64,000 nucleotides of DNA, from positions 1,674,001-1,738,000 of the forward strand of contig NZ_CP059399.1 of NCBI RefSeq assembly GCF_013744875.1, given 5' to 3'. The notes beneath the pieces are model-generated. The model saw only the letters and a program-made list of their open reading frames with translations. It searched no databases and was not told the DNA's origin. The DNA is from Nocardia huaxiensis (GTDB taxonomy: Bacteria > Actinomycetota > Actinomycetes > Mycobacteriales > Mycobacteriaceae). This document shows, in pieces, positions 11,613 to 23,597 of this stretch. The translations under genes were made by a program, and so were the position numbers. How positions within the stretch are numbered: position 1 is the stretch's first letter; every line of letters starts with the position of its first letter.

Positions 11613-11640
11613 GGGGGTTCGGGGGCGGAGCCCCTGAGAG
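11613..11640. repeat. Short dispersed repeat, copy 1
   Basis: Contains GGGGTTCGGGGGCGGAGCCC followed by CTGAGAG, with a GGGG/CCCC stem. A near-identical block lies 40 kb away at 51281-51307. It looks like a short intergenic repeat unit, and forms a hairpin. Confidence 0.55.
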
Positions 11641-11674
11641 CTATGAAGAGTCCATCCGTGCCAAGATGTTGCGC

Positions 11675-12340
11675 GTGAGTACCGTCTACGACTGTGCCGA
11701 TCCGGATTCGCGTGCTGCTGGCCTGACCGCCGCGCGGAGTGCACTGAAATCTGGGCGGCTGGCTGTCATTCCGACCGACACGCTCTACGGCATCGCCGCC
11801 GATGCCTTCGACAGCCAGGCTGTCGCCGCACTGCTGGCCGCCAAGCGCCGCGGCCGGGATATGCCGGTGCCGGTGCTGGTGGGGTCCTGGAACACCATCG
11901 ACGGACTGGTGTTCTCGGTGCGCCCGCAGGCTCGGGAACTGATTCGGGCGTTCTGGCCCGGTGCGCTGAGTCTTGTTGTGCAGCAGGCTCCTTCGCTGGC
12001 CTGGGATCTGGGCGATGCGCGAGGGACGGTCATGTTGCGGATGCCGTTGCATCCTGTCGCGCTGGAATTGCTGCGTGAGGTCGGGCCGCTGGCGGTGTCG
12101 AGTGCGAATGTGTCGGGGCAGCCGCCCGCCGCGAAGGTCGAAGAGGCCAAGGCGCAGCTGGGGGATCTGGTCGGGGTTTATCTGGATGGGGGACCAGCCG
12201 ATCATGGGCTGGCTTCGACCATTGTGGATCTGACGTCGGATGTGCCGCGGATTCTGCGGGAGGGCGCGATTCCGACGGAGAAGATCGCGGAGGTGCTCGG
12301 GGTGACGCCCGGGGAGTTGCTGGCGCAGGACGCGCGGTGA
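11675..12340 (+). CDS. tsaC: Threonylcarbamoyl-AMP synthase (Sua5/YrdC family)
   Basis: Makes threonylcarbamoyl-AMP from threonine, bicarbonate and ATP, the first step of t6A modification at position 37 of ANN-decoding tRNAs. The 221-residue product carries the YrdC-fold signatures VIPTDTLYGIAADAF, AAKRRGRDMPVPVLV and PLAVSSANVSGQPP. The GTG at 11675 is preferred; an ATG nine bases upstream (11666) is equally in frame, and neither has a clear ribosome-binding site. It lies between prmC and wecA as in M. tuberculosis (Rv1301). It is the short form, lacking the extra C-terminal Sua5 domain. Confidence 0.92.
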   Translation: MSTVYDCADPDSRAAGLTAARSALKSGRLAVIPTDTLYGIAADAFDSQAVAALLAAKRRGRDMPVPVLVGSWNTIDGLVFSVRPQARELIRAFWPGALSLVVQQAPSLAWDLGDARGTVMLRMPLHPVALELLREVGPLAVSSANVSGQPPAAKVEEAKAQLGDLVGVYLDGGPADHGLASTIVDLTSDVPRILREGAIPTEKIAEVLGVTPGELLAQDAR

Positions 12341-12351
12341 CGGCCTCGTAG

Positions 12352-13545
12352 ATGCTGCTGAGTCAGGGCGTATTCAGCCACGGGGCGGTTGTTCCGCTGC
12401 GAGAGCTGCTGCTGGTGCTGCTGGTTGCCACCATCATCGCTTTTTTGAGTACCGGCGGTGTGCGGGTGATGGCGATTGCCGTCGGCGCTGTCGCCGTGCC
12501 GCGTGAGCGGGACGTGCATGTGAAGCCGACGCCACGGCTGGGCGGGCTCGGGATCTATCTGGGGGTGCTGGCGGCGGTGCTGTTCGCGCACCAATTGCCC
12601 GCGCTGCGACGGGGTTTCGAATACCCCAAGGATATTCCGGCGGTGATGGCGGCCGCGACGCTCATCGTGCTGGTGGGCATCATCGACGACCGGTGGGGGC
12701 TGGACTGGCTGACCAAGCTGGTCGGGCAGGTGACCGCCGCCGGTGTCATGGCGGTCATGGGGTTGAGTTGGGTGGCCATCTACAACCCGTTCACGAATAC
12801 GACGGTGGTGCTGGATCCACTGCAGGGCGGTCTGGTGACCGTCGGGATCACGGTCGTCATGGTGAACGCCTTCAACTTCATCGACGGGCTCGACGGCCTG
12901 GCCGCGGGGATGGGCTTCATCACCGCCGTCGCCGTGTTCGTGTTCACCGTCGGCCTGCTGTACGAGGTGGGCGGTTCCACCGACACGTTCCCGCCGGCGA
13001 TGCTGGCCGCGGCGCTGGCCGGTGGCTGTCTCGGATTTCTGCCGCACAATTTTCAGCCCGCCCGAATTTTCATGGGCGATACCGGGTCGATGCTGATCGG
13101 ATTGATGCTGGCAGCGGTATCCACGGGCGCCTCCGGAAGAATTCCGCTGCAGGGTTATGGCCCGCGCGACATCGTGGGTCTGCTGTCACCGCTGTTGCTG
13201 GTGGGAGCGGTGATGTTCATTCCGGTGCTCGATATCGTGATGGCGATTGTCCGGCGCTGGCGCGCGGGTGTGAGTTTTTCCACTCCGGACAAAATGCATC
13301 TGCATCACCGCCTCTTGCAGATCGGGCATTCCGTGCGACGCGTGGTGTTGTTGATCTACTTGTGGGTGAGCGTCCTCGCATTCGGCGCGGTCGGCAGCTC
13401 GCTCATGGATCGCACGGCGGTGGTGCTGTTGTTCGCCGCCGGATTGGTTTTCGCGTTGATCGTCACAGCGGTGCCGTCGTGGCGGGAGCTGCTGGTGCGC
13501 CCCGGGCGCAAACCGCCGCGCGGTCCGAATGCGACCGCCCGGTAG
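12352..13545 (+). CDS. wecA: Undecaprenyl-phosphate N-acetylglucosaminyl 1-phosphate transferase
   Basis: Polytopic membrane enzyme that moves GlcNAc-1-phosphate onto decaprenyl/undecaprenyl phosphate, starting the linker that joins arabinogalactan to peptidoglycan in mycolic-acid bacteria (Rfe, Rv1302 in M. tuberculosis). The 397-residue protein has about 11 hydrophobic segments and the family motifs KPTPRLGG, the Asp pair in GIIDDRWG, NAFNFIDGLDGLA, MGDTGSMLIG and the basic cytoplasmic KMHLHHRLLQIGHS loop. It starts 11 bases after the tsaC stop and ends 11 bases before the atpI-like gene, so all three are likely one operon. Confidence 0.92.
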   Translation: MLLSQGVFSHGAVVPLRELLLVLLVATIIAFLSTGGVRVMAIAVGAVAVPRERDVHVKPTPRLGGLGIYLGVLAAVLFAHQLPALRRGFEYPKDIPAVMAAATLIVLVGIIDDRWGLDWLTKLVGQVTAAGVMAVMGLSWVAIYNPFTNTTVVLDPLQGGLVTVGITVVMVNAFNFIDGLDGLAAGMGFITAVAVFVFTVGLLYEVGGSTDTFPPAMLAAALAGGCLGFLPHNFQPARIFMGDTGSMLIGLMLAAVSTGASGRIPLQGYGPRDIVGLLSPLLLVGAVMFIPVLDIVMAIVRRWRAGVSFSTPDKMHLHHRLLQIGHSVRRVVLLIYLWVSVLAFGAVGSSLMDRTAVVLLFAAGLVFALIVTAVPSWRELLVRPGRKPPRGPNATAR

Positions 13546-13556
13546 AGTGACCTGAC

Positions 13557-13985
13557 GTGAGCACGCCTTCCGATCCCCATCCCGATGCCCCACTGCGGGC
13601 AGCGCTGCGCTACGGCCTCATGGGTTTGGCTGTGCTGGTAGTGATTTCGGCGATTCTGTCGTCCGTTTTCGCGGGGCTCCCCGGTCTGTGGGGCGCTCTT
13701 CTCGGAGCCGCCATCGGTGGCGGTTTCATCCTGACGACCGCGGCCTCGGTGCTGTTCAGCGCCAAGCTCGAATCCGGTTTGCAGGGCGTTGTGCTGCTGG
13801 GTAGCTGGGTCGGAAAACTGCTGGTCGCGGTGGTTGTCGTCGCGATTCTCCAGCGGTTCGATTTCTACAGCCCCAAGGCGCTGTTCCTCACCGTCGTCGG
13901 AGCGCTGCTGGTGGTGCTCGGAGCGGAGACGTACGGCCTTCTGCGGCAACGTGTTCCGTACGTGCAGGTGGATCGGGAGCTATAG
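13557..13985 (+). CDS. atpI: AtpI-like membrane protein
   Basis: Small membrane protein of 142 residues with four hydrophobic segments, located immediately before the ATP synthase genes where M. tuberculosis has Rv1303. AtpI-type proteins are thought to help assemble the c-ring, but the sequence similarity is loose, so the name rests mostly on position and topology. The GTG start at 13557 has no Shine-Dalgarno site; instead TAGAGT lies eight bases upstream, overlapping the wecA stop, which suggests a leaderless transcript in addition to read-through from wecA. Confidence 0.72.
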   Translation: MSTPSDPHPDAPLRAALRYGLMGLAVLVVISAILSSVFAGLPGLWGALLGAAIGGGFILTTAASVLFSAKLESGLQGVVLLGSWVGKLLVAVVVVAILQRFDFYSPKALFLTVVGALLVVLGAETYGLLRQRVPYVQVDREL

Positions 13986-14316
13986 CGGCGACACAGTTCA
14001 CCTGCTGTTTCCGGCACCCCCTACACGCTGTCGTAGATAACTTGATAAAGTCTTTACTTGTAGGCAACCGAACCACCAGGGGGGTCATCCTGAGACCCGC
14101 CTGAGAGCAGGTTATGCTTACAGCCGTACCGGACCCATGTGGGTCATGGTTCTGCACCGTCGACGATGTCGCCGACGCGCGTACAGACGCCCGGGCGCAA
14201 GCCCGAACAGCTGCTGACGAACTTCGAGCCGACCTGAGTCGACCCACCAGATCGTCAATGTCCGATCGAACCGCAGGAGAAAACTATCTTCTGCGGCCCG
14301 AACACGGGAGAGAACG
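13986..14316 (+). other. Intergenic region upstream of the atp operon
   Basis: 330 bases with lower GC near 14025-14070 (GATAACTTGATAAAGTC), where the main atp promoter probably sits, although no convincing -35/-10 pair was found. A 68-codon open frame (14114-14320) ends in a TGA overlapping the proposed CTG start of atpB, but its codon usage is unlike neighbouring genes, so it is not called as a gene. Confidence 0.4.
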
Positions 14317-15430
<1,114 letters not shown>

Positions 15431-15457
15431 TTCCGGCCCACAGACTAGGAATCAACG

Positions 15458-16015
15458 ATGAACAGCACCTACTTGCTCGCGGCTGAGGGGGCCGAAGAAG
15501 TAAACCCCCTCATCCCCGAGACCTATGACATTGTCTGGTCTGCTGTCGTCTTCATCGTTATCGCCTTTGTCTTCGCCAAGTTCGTCATCCCGCGCCTGAC
15601 CAAGGTGCTGGATGAGCGTTCCGAGAAGATCGAGGGCGGTATCGCCAAGGCGGAGGCCGTTCAGGCCGAGGCGCAGGCCACACTGCAGCAGTACCAGGAG
15701 CAGCTGGCCGAGGCTCGCCTCGAGGCTGCCCGCATCCGCGAGGAGGCCCGCACTCAGGGTCAGACCATCCTCGCCCAGATGCGTTCCGAGGCGCAGGCCG
15801 AGGCCGATCGCATCGTCGCCGCGGGTCACTCGCAGCTGGAGGCTCAGCGCCAGCAGATCGTGACCGAGCTGCGGTCCGAACTGGGCCGTACCGCGGTCGA
15901 CCTGGCCGAGAAGATCATCGGTCAGTCGGTGGCCGACGAGGCCAAGCAGGCGGCGTCGATCGACAAGTTCCTCGCGGAGCTGGATCAGAACGCCGGCATC
16001 GGGGTCGGAAGGTAA
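15458..16015 (+). CDS. atpF: ATP synthase Fo subunit b
   Basis: Peripheral stalk subunit: one N-terminal membrane helix ([19 protein letters not shown]) followed by a long charged coiled coil ([20 protein letters not shown] and onward). 185 residues. It links the a subunit to delta and F1. It ends 19 bases before atpH and is not fused to it, unlike in M. tuberculosis where a second b-like domain is joined to delta. Confidence 0.95.
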   Translation: MNSTYLLAAEGAEEVNPLIPETYDIVWSAVVFIVIAFVFAKFVIPRLTKVLDERSEKIEGGIAKAEAVQAEAQATLQQYQEQLAEARLEAARIREEARTQGQTILAQMRSEAQAEADRIVAAGHSQLEAQRQQIVTELRSELGRTAVDLAEKIIGQSVADEAKQAASIDKFLAELDQNAGIGVGR

Positions 16016-16034
16016 CGAACCGAAAGTGGGAAGC

Positions 16035-16844
16035 ATGTACGCAGCGAGCCGCGAGGCGAGCTCCCGTGCGCGGGAAGCTCTTCGGGCCGCTCTGACCGGA
16101 AGCGACACCGTCGCGGCCACGACGGGCTCCGAACTGTTCGCCGTTGTCGCCGTCCTCGACGACCAGCGTTCGCTGCGTGTGGCGCTCGCGGATAAGTCGG
16201 TGTCGAGTTCGGCCCGCGCCGAGCTGGCCGAACGCCTCTTCGGGGGCAAGGTCAGCGGAGCCACCCTGACGGTTCTGACCACCGCGGTGGCTCAGGACTG
16301 GTCCCGTGCCCGCGATCTGGTCGACACCCTGGTGCTGCTCGGCCGCGAAGCGCTGCTGCGCGCCGCGGACGAGCGTGGCCGCCTGAACACCGTCGAGGAC
16401 GAGCTGTTCCGGCTGGCCCGCATCATCGACGACAACTCGGATCTGGAGCAGGCGCTGCAGGATCACGGCCGTCCGGCCGAGGCCCGGCGTGGCCTGGTGC
16501 AGCGTCTGCTCGCGGGCAAGGTCGAGGACATCACCCTGCAGCTGGTCGAGCAGGCCGTGCTGCGCCACAAGGGCGATTCCGGGCAGGCGATCGACGAGCT
16601 GTCCGACCTGGCAGCGGGCCTGCGCGATCAGATCGTGGCGCACGTGCGCGCCGCGGTGGCCCTGACGCCGCAGCAGCGGGAGCAGTTGGCTTCCTCGCTG
16701 CAGCGCATCTACGACAAGCCGATCACGGTGCACGTGCAGGAAGACCCCAGCCTTCTGGCCGGCGTCGTCGTGCGCGTGGGCGACGACCTGATCGACGGCA
16801 GTGCCGTCGGACGGCTGCAGCGCTTGCGCCAGTCTCTCGCTTAA
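16035..16844 (+). CDS. atpH: ATP synthase F1 subunit delta
   Basis: Stator subunit joining the b stalk to the top of the alpha/beta hexamer. The 269-residue protein is longer than the roughly 180 residues of E. coli delta but has no N-terminal membrane helix, so it is a free-standing delta of the long actinobacterial type. The C-terminal part (VVVRVGDDLIDGSAVGRLQRLR) is the standard delta/OSCP ending. The ATG at 16035 is preferred over the GTG at 16026, which overlaps the GTGGGAAG ribosome-binding site. Confidence 0.94.
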   Translation: MYAASREASSRAREALRAALTGSDTVAATTGSELFAVVAVLDDQRSLRVALADKSVSSSARAELAERLFGGKVSGATLTVLTTAVAQDWSRARDLVDTLVLLGREALLRAADERGRLNTVEDELFRLARIIDDNSDLEQALQDHGRPAEARRGLVQRLLAGKVEDITLQLVEQAVLRHKGDSGQAIDELSDLAAGLRDQIVAHVRAAVALTPQQREQLASSLQRIYDKPITVHVQEDPSLLAGVVVRVGDDLIDGSAVGRLQRLRQSLA

Positions 16845-16934
16845 GAGAGAGACCAGCCCGCAGTTTCCAATTGCCGGCCCGCCGGCGAGCGCACTTACAC
16901 ACCGACTTACGACCACAGCGAGAGCAGGAAGAAC

Positions 16935-18575
16935 ATGGCGGAGCTGACGATCTCCCCCGATGAGATCCGTAGCGCGATCGAGAGCTACACCCAGAGCTAC
17001 ACCCCCGAGACCTCCATCGAAGAGGTCGGTGTCGTCACCGACACCGGCGACGGCATCGCCCACATCAGCGGCCTGCCCTCGGCGATGGCCAACGAGCTGC
17101 TGGAATTCCCCGGCGGCGTGCTCGGCGTGGCGCTGAACCTGGAGGACACCGAGATCGGTGCCGTCATCCTGGGTGAGTTCGACACCATCGAGGAGGGCCA
17201 GCAGGTCCGCCGCACCGGCGACGTGCTCTCGGTCCCCGTCGGTGACAAGTTCCTGGGTCGCGTCATCGACCCGCTGGGCGCCCCCATCGACGGCCTGGGC
17301 GAGATCGAGGCCGACGAGCGTCGCGTCCTCGAGCTGCAGGCCGCGACCGTGCTGGAGCGCCAGCCGGTCGGTGAGCCCATGGCCACCGGCATCACCGCCA
17401 TCGACGCCCTGACCGCCATCGGCCGCGGCCAGCGTCAGCTCGTCATCGGCGACCGCAAGACCGGCAAGACCGCGGTCTGCGTCGACGCCATCATCAACCA
17501 GAAGGCCAACTGGGCCACCGGCGATCCGTCGAAGCAGGTGCGCTGCATCTACGTCGCGATCGGCCAGAAGGGTTCCACCATCGCGGGCGTCAAGGCCGCG
17601 CTGGAGGCCCACGGTGCGATGGAGTACACGACGATCGTCGCCGCGCCGGCTTCCGACTCCGCCGGCTTCAAGTGGCTTGCGCCGTACACCGGTTCGGCCC
17701 TCGGCCAGCACTGGATGTACCAGGGCAAGCACGTCCTGATCGTGTTCGACGACCTGTCCAAGCAGGCCGAGGCCTACCGCGCCATCTCGCTGCTGCTGCG
17801 CCGCCCGCCGGGCCGCGAGGCGTACCCGGGTGACGTCTTCTACCTGCACTCGCGTCTGCTGGAGCGTTGCGCGAAGCTGTCCGACGAGCTGGGCGCGGGT
17901 TCGATGACCGGTCTGCCGATCATCGAGACCAAGGCCAACGACGTCTCGGCGTTCATCCCGACCAACGTCATCTCCATCACCGACGGCCAGGTGTTCCTGG
18001 AGTCGGACCTCTTCAACAAGGGTGTCCGTCCGGCCATCAACGTCGGTATCTCCGTCTCCCGTGTCGGTGGCGCGGCGCAGACCAAGGCCATGAAGAAGGT
18101 CTCGGGCTCGCTGCGTCTGGAGCTGGCCTCCTTCCGTGAGCTGGAGGCGTTCTCCGCCTTCGCCTCCGACCTGGACGCCGCCTCGCTGGCTCAGCTGGAG
18201 CGTGGCGCGCGCTGGGTCGAGCTGCTCAAGCAGGACCAGTACGCCCCGGTCGCCGTCGAGGACCAGGTCGTCTCGCTGTTCCTGGTCGACGGTGGCTACT
18301 ACGACTCCGTGCCGGTCGCCGACATCCGTCGCTTCAACTCCGAGCTGCTGGAGAACCTGCACGCCACCGTGCAGTCCTCCTTCGACGCCCTGCAGGGCGG
18401 CGCGAAGGCGCTCGAGGGTGACGCGGCCGAGGCCATCAAGACCGCGACCGACAAGTTCAAGCAGGGCTTCCTGGCTTCGGACGGCTCGCGCGTCGTGAAC
18501 GAGGCCGAGGCCGGCCAGCTCGATCACGAAGAGGTCGAGTCGCTGTCCGTCACTCGCAAGCACGTCGAGAAGTAA
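16935..18575 (+). CDS. atpA: ATP synthase F1 subunit alpha
   Basis: Non-catalytic nucleotide-binding subunit of the F1 hexamer, 546 residues. The Walker A loop is [10 protein letters not shown] (about residue 175), and the family signature [14 protein letters not shown] is present near the middle. The extended C-terminus after about residue 510 ([17 protein letters not shown]) is the tail known in mycobacteria to suppress ATP hydrolysis. AGCAGGAAGAAC precedes the ATG. Confidence 0.97.
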   Translation: MAELTISPDEIRSAIESYTQSYTPETSIEEVGVVTDTGDGIAHISGLPSAMANELLEFPGGVLGVALNLEDTEIGAVILGEFDTIEEGQQVRRTGDVLSVPVGDKFLGRVIDPLGAPIDGLGEIEADERRVLELQAATVLERQPVGEPMATGITAIDALTAIGRGQRQLVIGDRKTGKTAVCVDAIINQKANWATGDPSKQVRCIYVAIGQKGSTIAGVKAALEAHGAMEYTTIVAAPASDSAGFKWLAPYTGSALGQHWMYQGKHVLIVFDDLSKQAEAYRAISLLLRRPPGREAYPGDVFYLHSRLLERCAKLSDELGAGSMTGLPIIETKANDVSAFIPTNVISITDGQVFLESDLFNKGVRPAINVGISVSRVGGAAQTKAMKKVSGSLRLELASFRELEAFSAFASDLDAASLAQLERGARWVELLKQDQYAPVAVEDQVVSLFLVDGGYYDSVPVADIRRFNSELLENLHATVQSSFDALQGGAKALEGDAAEAIKTATDKFKQGFLASDGSRVVNEAEAGQLDHEEVESLSVTRKHVEK

Positions 18576-18633
18576 GACGGGCGAATCCGATGCGACTGAC
18601 TGACACGAGGAATGAAGGGAGTGTGAACCGCTA

Positions 18634-19605
18634 ATGGCAAGCGTGCGCGAACTGCGCTCCCGAATTCGTTCCGTCAACTCGACGAAGAAGATCACCAAAG
18701 CGCAGGAGCTGATCGCGAGCTCGCGAATCAGCAAGGCGCAGGCCCGGGTCGCGGCTGCCAAGCCGTACGCGGAGGAGATCACCAAGGTGCTCGCCGAATT
18801 GGCAAGCGCCAGTGGCAATCTCACGCATCCGCTGCTCACCGAGCGGGCCAACCCGCGGCGCGCGGCGATCCTGGTCATCACCTCCGACCGCGGCATGTGC
18901 GGCGGTTACAACTCGAACGTGCTCAAGCGCGCCGAGGAACTGGTGACCACGCTGCGCTCCGAGGGCAAAGAGCCGGTGCTGTACGTGATGGGCTCGAAGG
19001 GCTTGACCTACTACACCTTCCGCAAGCGTCAGCTGAACGGATCGTGGACCGGGTTCTCCCAGTCGCCCAACTACGTGGACGCGTCCGCTGCGTGCAACCA
19101 CCTGGTCGAGGCGTTCATGGCGGGCGCCGACGGCGAGGTTCCCACCCCCAACGGGGCGGGCACCATGGCCGGTGTCGATGAACTGCACATCGTCTACACG
19201 CGTTTCGTGTCGATGCTGACGCAGGTGCCGGAGGTTCGCCGGCTGGCCCCCATCCAGGTCAGCTACGTGGACGAGAACTACGACATGGGCGAGGACGCCT
19301 TCTCCGATTCGGAGACCGCGGATGTCCACGCGCAGTACGAGTTCGAGCCGGATGCGGATCGCCTGCTGGGCGCGCTGCTGCCGAAGTACATCAACACCCG
19401 CATCTACTCGTCGCTGCTCGACGCAGCGGCGTCGGAGTCGGCTGCGCGCCGCACCGCTATGAAGGCGGCCACCGATAACGCTACGGAGCTGGTGAATTCA
19501 CTGACCCGTACCGCGAACTCGTTGCGCCAGGCCGGAATCACGCAGGAAATCACGGAAATCGTCGGTGGCGCCAATGCGCTCGCGGCGAGCTCGGACCGCG
19601 ACTAA
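18634..19605 (+). CDS. atpG: ATP synthase F1 subunit gamma
   Basis: Central rotor shaft that couples c-ring rotation to catalysis. The 323-residue protein has the conserved N-terminal helix ([20 protein letters not shown]), the [11 protein letters not shown] segment and the C-terminal helix with [12 protein letters not shown]. It is longer than E. coli gamma (about 287), with an extra acidic stretch near [18 protein letters not shown]; actinobacterial gamma subunits commonly carry an added loop. It sits 58 bases after atpA and 18 before atpD. Confidence 0.96.
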   Translation: MASVRELRSRIRSVNSTKKITKAQELIASSRISKAQARVAAAKPYAEEITKVLAELASASGNLTHPLLTERANPRRAAILVITSDRGMCGGYNSNVLKRAEELVTTLRSEGKEPVLYVMGSKGLTYYTFRKRQLNGSWTGFSQSPNYVDASAACNHLVEAFMAGADGEVPTPNGAGTMAGVDELHIVYTRFVSMLTQVPEVRRLAPIQVSYVDENYDMGEDAFSDSETADVHAQYEFEPDADRLLGALLPKYINTRIYSSLLDAAASESAARRTAMKAATDNATELVNSLTRTANSLRQAGITQEITEIVGGANALAASSDRD

Positions 19606-21066
<1,461 letters not shown>

Positions 21067-21072
21067 TCCAAC

Positions 21073-21450
21073 ATGGCAGATATGTCTGTTGACCTGGTAG
21101 CCGTGGAACGGCTGCTGTGGTCGGGCCGCGCGAGCTTTGTCGCGGCCCAGACCACCGAGGGCGAGATCGGCATCCTGGCCGGTCACGAGCCGCTGCTCGG
21201 GCAGCTGGTCGAGGCCGGCACGGTGACCATCGTGGCCGACAGCGGCGAGCGCATCGTCGCGGCCGTGCACGGCGGTTTCTTCTCCGTCACCGGCACCTCG
21301 GTGCGGGTGCTGGCCGAATCCGCTGATTTCGCAGCCGATATCGACGAGGCGGCCGCCAAGGCCGTGCTCGCCGACGAGGCCGCGAGCGCCGGTGCGAAGA
21401 CCAAGGCCGAGGGCCAGCTTCGCGCTCTGCAGAAGGCCGCCGAAGCGTGA
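21073..21450 (+). CDS. atpC: ATP synthase F1 subunit epsilon
   Basis: Rotor subunit that couples gamma to the c-ring and can inhibit ATPase activity. The 125-residue protein has the N-terminal beta-sandwich ([16 protein letters not shown] and [16 protein letters not shown]) and a short alanine-rich helical tail, as in mycobacteria. Last gene of the operon, with a strong terminator 25 bases after the stop. Confidence 0.95.
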   Translation: MADMSVDLVAVERLLWSGRASFVAAQTTEGEIGILAGHEPLLGQLVEAGTVTIVADSGERIVAAVHGGFFSVTGTSVRVLAESADFAADIDEAAAKAVLADEAASAGAKTKAEGQLRALQKAAEA

Positions 21451-21474
21451 TCTGAGTTTTCACTCGGCAAATAG

Positions 21475-21512
21475 GCAGCGCCCCCGGGAATTCCCGGGGG
21501 CGCTGCTTTTTT
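21475..21512 (+). terminator. Rho-independent terminator of the atp operon
   Basis: A perfect 16-base palindrome (arm GCAGCGCCCCCGGGAA, 21475-21490, complement 21491-21506) followed by six T residues. This is the clearest intrinsic terminator in the window and separates the ATP synthase genes from the porin pair. Confidence 0.95.
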
Positions 21513-21640
21513 CATTGTCGATCGTGTGGTTAGATTCATTCGCCGATCCGTGATGTGTGATCCGGATCATCTGGCTAAACCTCGGCTATTTCAAGCACTT
21601 CCAGCTTTACCTTCCATGAGCGGGCAAAGGCGAGGGGCGA

Positions 21641-22276
21641 ATGAGCAGGTTTCGGTCGATTGTCATAACGCTGGCCGGTGCGGTCGCACTGGGTTTCTTG
21701 TCGCCGGGCGCCGCATCGGCGGATACCTGGGTTCCGTTGCCGGACGGGCATATCGAAGGTCCGGGCGTGCGGATCACGAGTACCGGTGAGCGCGCGATCA
21801 TTTCACCGTCGCTGGCGTCCAACGGCGCCGGGCGTTCGGCCTGGCTGACCGGGAACGTGGTCGCCGACGTGGAAACCCCCGACGGCACCGTGGGCCCCAA
21901 CAACGGGCCGAAAGGCTTCCCCGGCACCAATAATTCGGGCACGCACGGTTCGTCCAACCTCACCGTCGGATACGTGGTCGGCTGCCAGGTCTCGCTGGGC
22001 GCGCTGAGCGCCAATACGAGTGTCACCGTCCTCATGACCCCGGGCGTCTCGGCGGGATTCAGTTTCCCGCTGTCGCCGGGCGAGGTGAAATGGCTCGCGA
22101 TCAACAACATCGAATTGATCAAGAGCGGCGCCTACACCATCCAGTACCAGGACGTCCCCATGGACATTCAGGGCTGCGCCGGATATGCGCAGGCCAGGCA
22201 GTTCGCGGTGGTGGAGATCATTGGCGCGGACTACAAGAAGGTCACCCTCTACGGGCAGCCGTTCAGCATCGGCTGA
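21641..22276 (+). CDS. MspA-family porin, first of a pair
   Basis: Secreted protein of 211 residues with a clear signal peptide (basic MSRFR, hydrophobic core, cleavage after GAASA before DTWVPLPDG). The mature part matches the MspA porin family: N-terminal D(T)W/F-PLP-DG, the GYVVGCQV core, the second cysteine in IQGCAGYAQARQF and the C-terminal LYGQPFSIG. Such proteins form octameric channels in the mycomembrane for small hydrophilic solutes. It lies 30 bases before a paralogue, an arrangement like the NfpA/NfpB hetero-oligomeric porin known from Nocardia farcinica. GAGGGGCGA precedes the ATG. Confidence 0.88.
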   Translation: MSRFRSIVITLAGAVALGFLSPGAASADTWVPLPDGHIEGPGVRITSTGERAIISPSLASNGAGRSAWLTGNVVADVETPDGTVGPNNGPKGFPGTNNSGTHGSSNLTVGYVVGCQVSLGALSANTSVTVLMTPGVSAGFSFPLSPGEVKWLAINNIELIKSGAYTIQYQDVPMDIQGCAGYAQARQFAVVEIIGADYKKVTLYGQPFSIG

Positions 22277-22306
22277 CATTCCGAATTCCTACGCGAAGGG
22301 GATCGC

Positions 22307-22999
22307 ATGACTCGCATTTTTCCCGTGGGCGGCAGGCTTTTCGGGACAGCGCTCGCGGTAGCCGTGCTGGCCTGTGGATTCGCCGCCCCGGGCCCGGCCG
22401 CCGCCGACACCTTCATTCCGCTGCCGGGTGGCGTGCTCACCAAGGAACTGCCGGACGGCACCATGATCACGCTGCGCATCGCCGACGAGTCGGCGAAGAT
22501 CAGCGGATCCATGGGTGCGACACCGCTGCACCGCAATGTGTGGGTCACCGGTGTCGGCAGCATCGACCTGGAGGGCCCGAGCGCCGCCACCTCGACCATC
22601 AAGATCTCGCCGGGATATGTGGTCGGCTGCCAGGTGGACATCAGCTCGCTCGGCCTGAACGAGAACGCCGGCGAATCCAACACCCTGAGCCAGACCGCGC
22701 CGTACATCACGCCGTCACTGAGCGAGTCCTTCGGCGGCGGAATCACTCTCGGACCCGGACAGGCCGCCGCCCGGCTCATGCTGGATCTGGAGAAGCCCGA
22801 CGACTACGGCATGGAATCGCACAAGCGGTACAACAAGGTGCCCGGTCCGCACGCCAGCGTGACCTGGATCGATGAGACCTTCGAGGTGAACGGCTGCGGT
22901 GGATACGCGCAGGCGCGCTCCTTCATCCTGGCCGAGGTCGACACCACGACCTTCATCGGAAACCTGGCGCTGTGGGGCCAACCCTTCAGCATGGGCTGA
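22307..22999 (+). CDS. MspA-family porin, second of a pair
   Basis: Paralogue of the preceding gene, 230 residues, with its own signal peptide (cleavage after GPAAA before DTFIPLPGG). It shares the spaced cysteine pair (GYVVGCQVDI and NGCGGYAQARSF) and the ending LWGQPFSMG. It is longer than the first protein because of extra loop sequence around NENAGESNTLSQT and LEKPDDYGMESH, likely in the rim or constriction region. GCGAAGGGG precedes the ATG. The two subunits probably assemble into one mixed channel, as reported for NfpA/NfpB. Confidence 0.88.
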   Translation: MTRIFPVGGRLFGTALAVAVLACGFAAPGPAAADTFIPLPGGVLTKELPDGTMITLRIADESAKISGSMGATPLHRNVWVTGVGSIDLEGPSAATSTIKISPGYVVGCQVDISSLGLNENAGESNTLSQTAPYITPSLSESFGGGITLGPGQAAARLMLDLEKPDDYGMESHKRYNKVPGPHASVTWIDETFEVNGCGGYAQARSFILAEVDTTTFIGNLALWGQPFSMG

Positions 23000-23127
23000 A
23001 CATGAGTCCGCTTGTGCGGAATAGGCATTCCTCACATTCGGGTGATGCTCGGGCCCCGCGTTTCTACGATCGCTAGTATCGATCTCCAAGCGCGGGGAAC
23101 CGGAAGTTCGGAAAGGACGGGTCGGCA

Positions 23128-23562
23128 TTGCAGACCGGGATGGTGGTTCTGATCATTCTGGTGCTGTTGCTTGTCGCCTTGGCCCTGGCTTCCATCTATC
23201 GCCTGGTCATGCTGCGCCGCGGCGGCACCGCCGCACTGCTGCGGGTGCTGCCCGCGCGGGGGCACGGCGGCGGCTGGCGGCACGGCCTGATCCGCTACGA
23301 CGAGGACACCCTCGTCTTCTACAAACTCTCCAGCCTGAAGCTCGGCCCGGATTCGACCATGCGCCGCTTGGCCATCGAGGTCGGCAACCGCCGCTCCCCG
23401 CAGGACGACGAGTACGACATCATGACCGACGAGTCCATCGTCACCCTCTCCGACGGCCACGGCAGCTATGAGGTCGCGCTCGACCGCGGCGCGCTCGCAG
23501 CCCTGCTGAGCTGGGTGGAGTCGCGTCCCTCCGAGCGAATTCGCCGTCGCCCGAACTACTGA
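23128..23562 (+). CDS. DUF2550 family membrane protein
   Basis: Small protein of 144 residues with one N-terminal membrane helix (MVVLIILVLLLVALALASIY) and a soluble domain containing GGGWRHGLIRYDEDTLVFYK. This matches the DUF2550 proteins found near ATP synthase genes in mycobacteria (Rv1312). Function unknown. The TTG at 23128 has GGAAAGGACGG about nine bases upstream; an ATG at 23140 is an alternative. Confidence 0.82.
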   Translation: MQTGMVVLIILVLLLVALALASIYRLVMLRRGGTAALLRVLPARGHGGGWRHGLIRYDEDTLVFYKLSSLKLGPDSTMRRLAIEVGNRRSPQDDEYDIMTDESIVTLSDGHGSYEVALDRGALAALLSWVESRPSERIRRRPNY

Positions 23563-23597
23563 CGGCTCCCGGGCGCACCAGGGGTTACGGTGAATCC

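Noticed and set aside
10843..11674. Insertion sequence between prmC and tsaC
   Set aside because: A long inverted repeat is present but no transposase frame and no obvious target duplication; left as an unexplained repeat element.
15915..18896. 993-codon open frame on the minus strand across atpH-atpA-atpG
   Set aside because: It is antisense to clearly recognised ATP synthase genes; long antisense frames are common in high-GC DNA.
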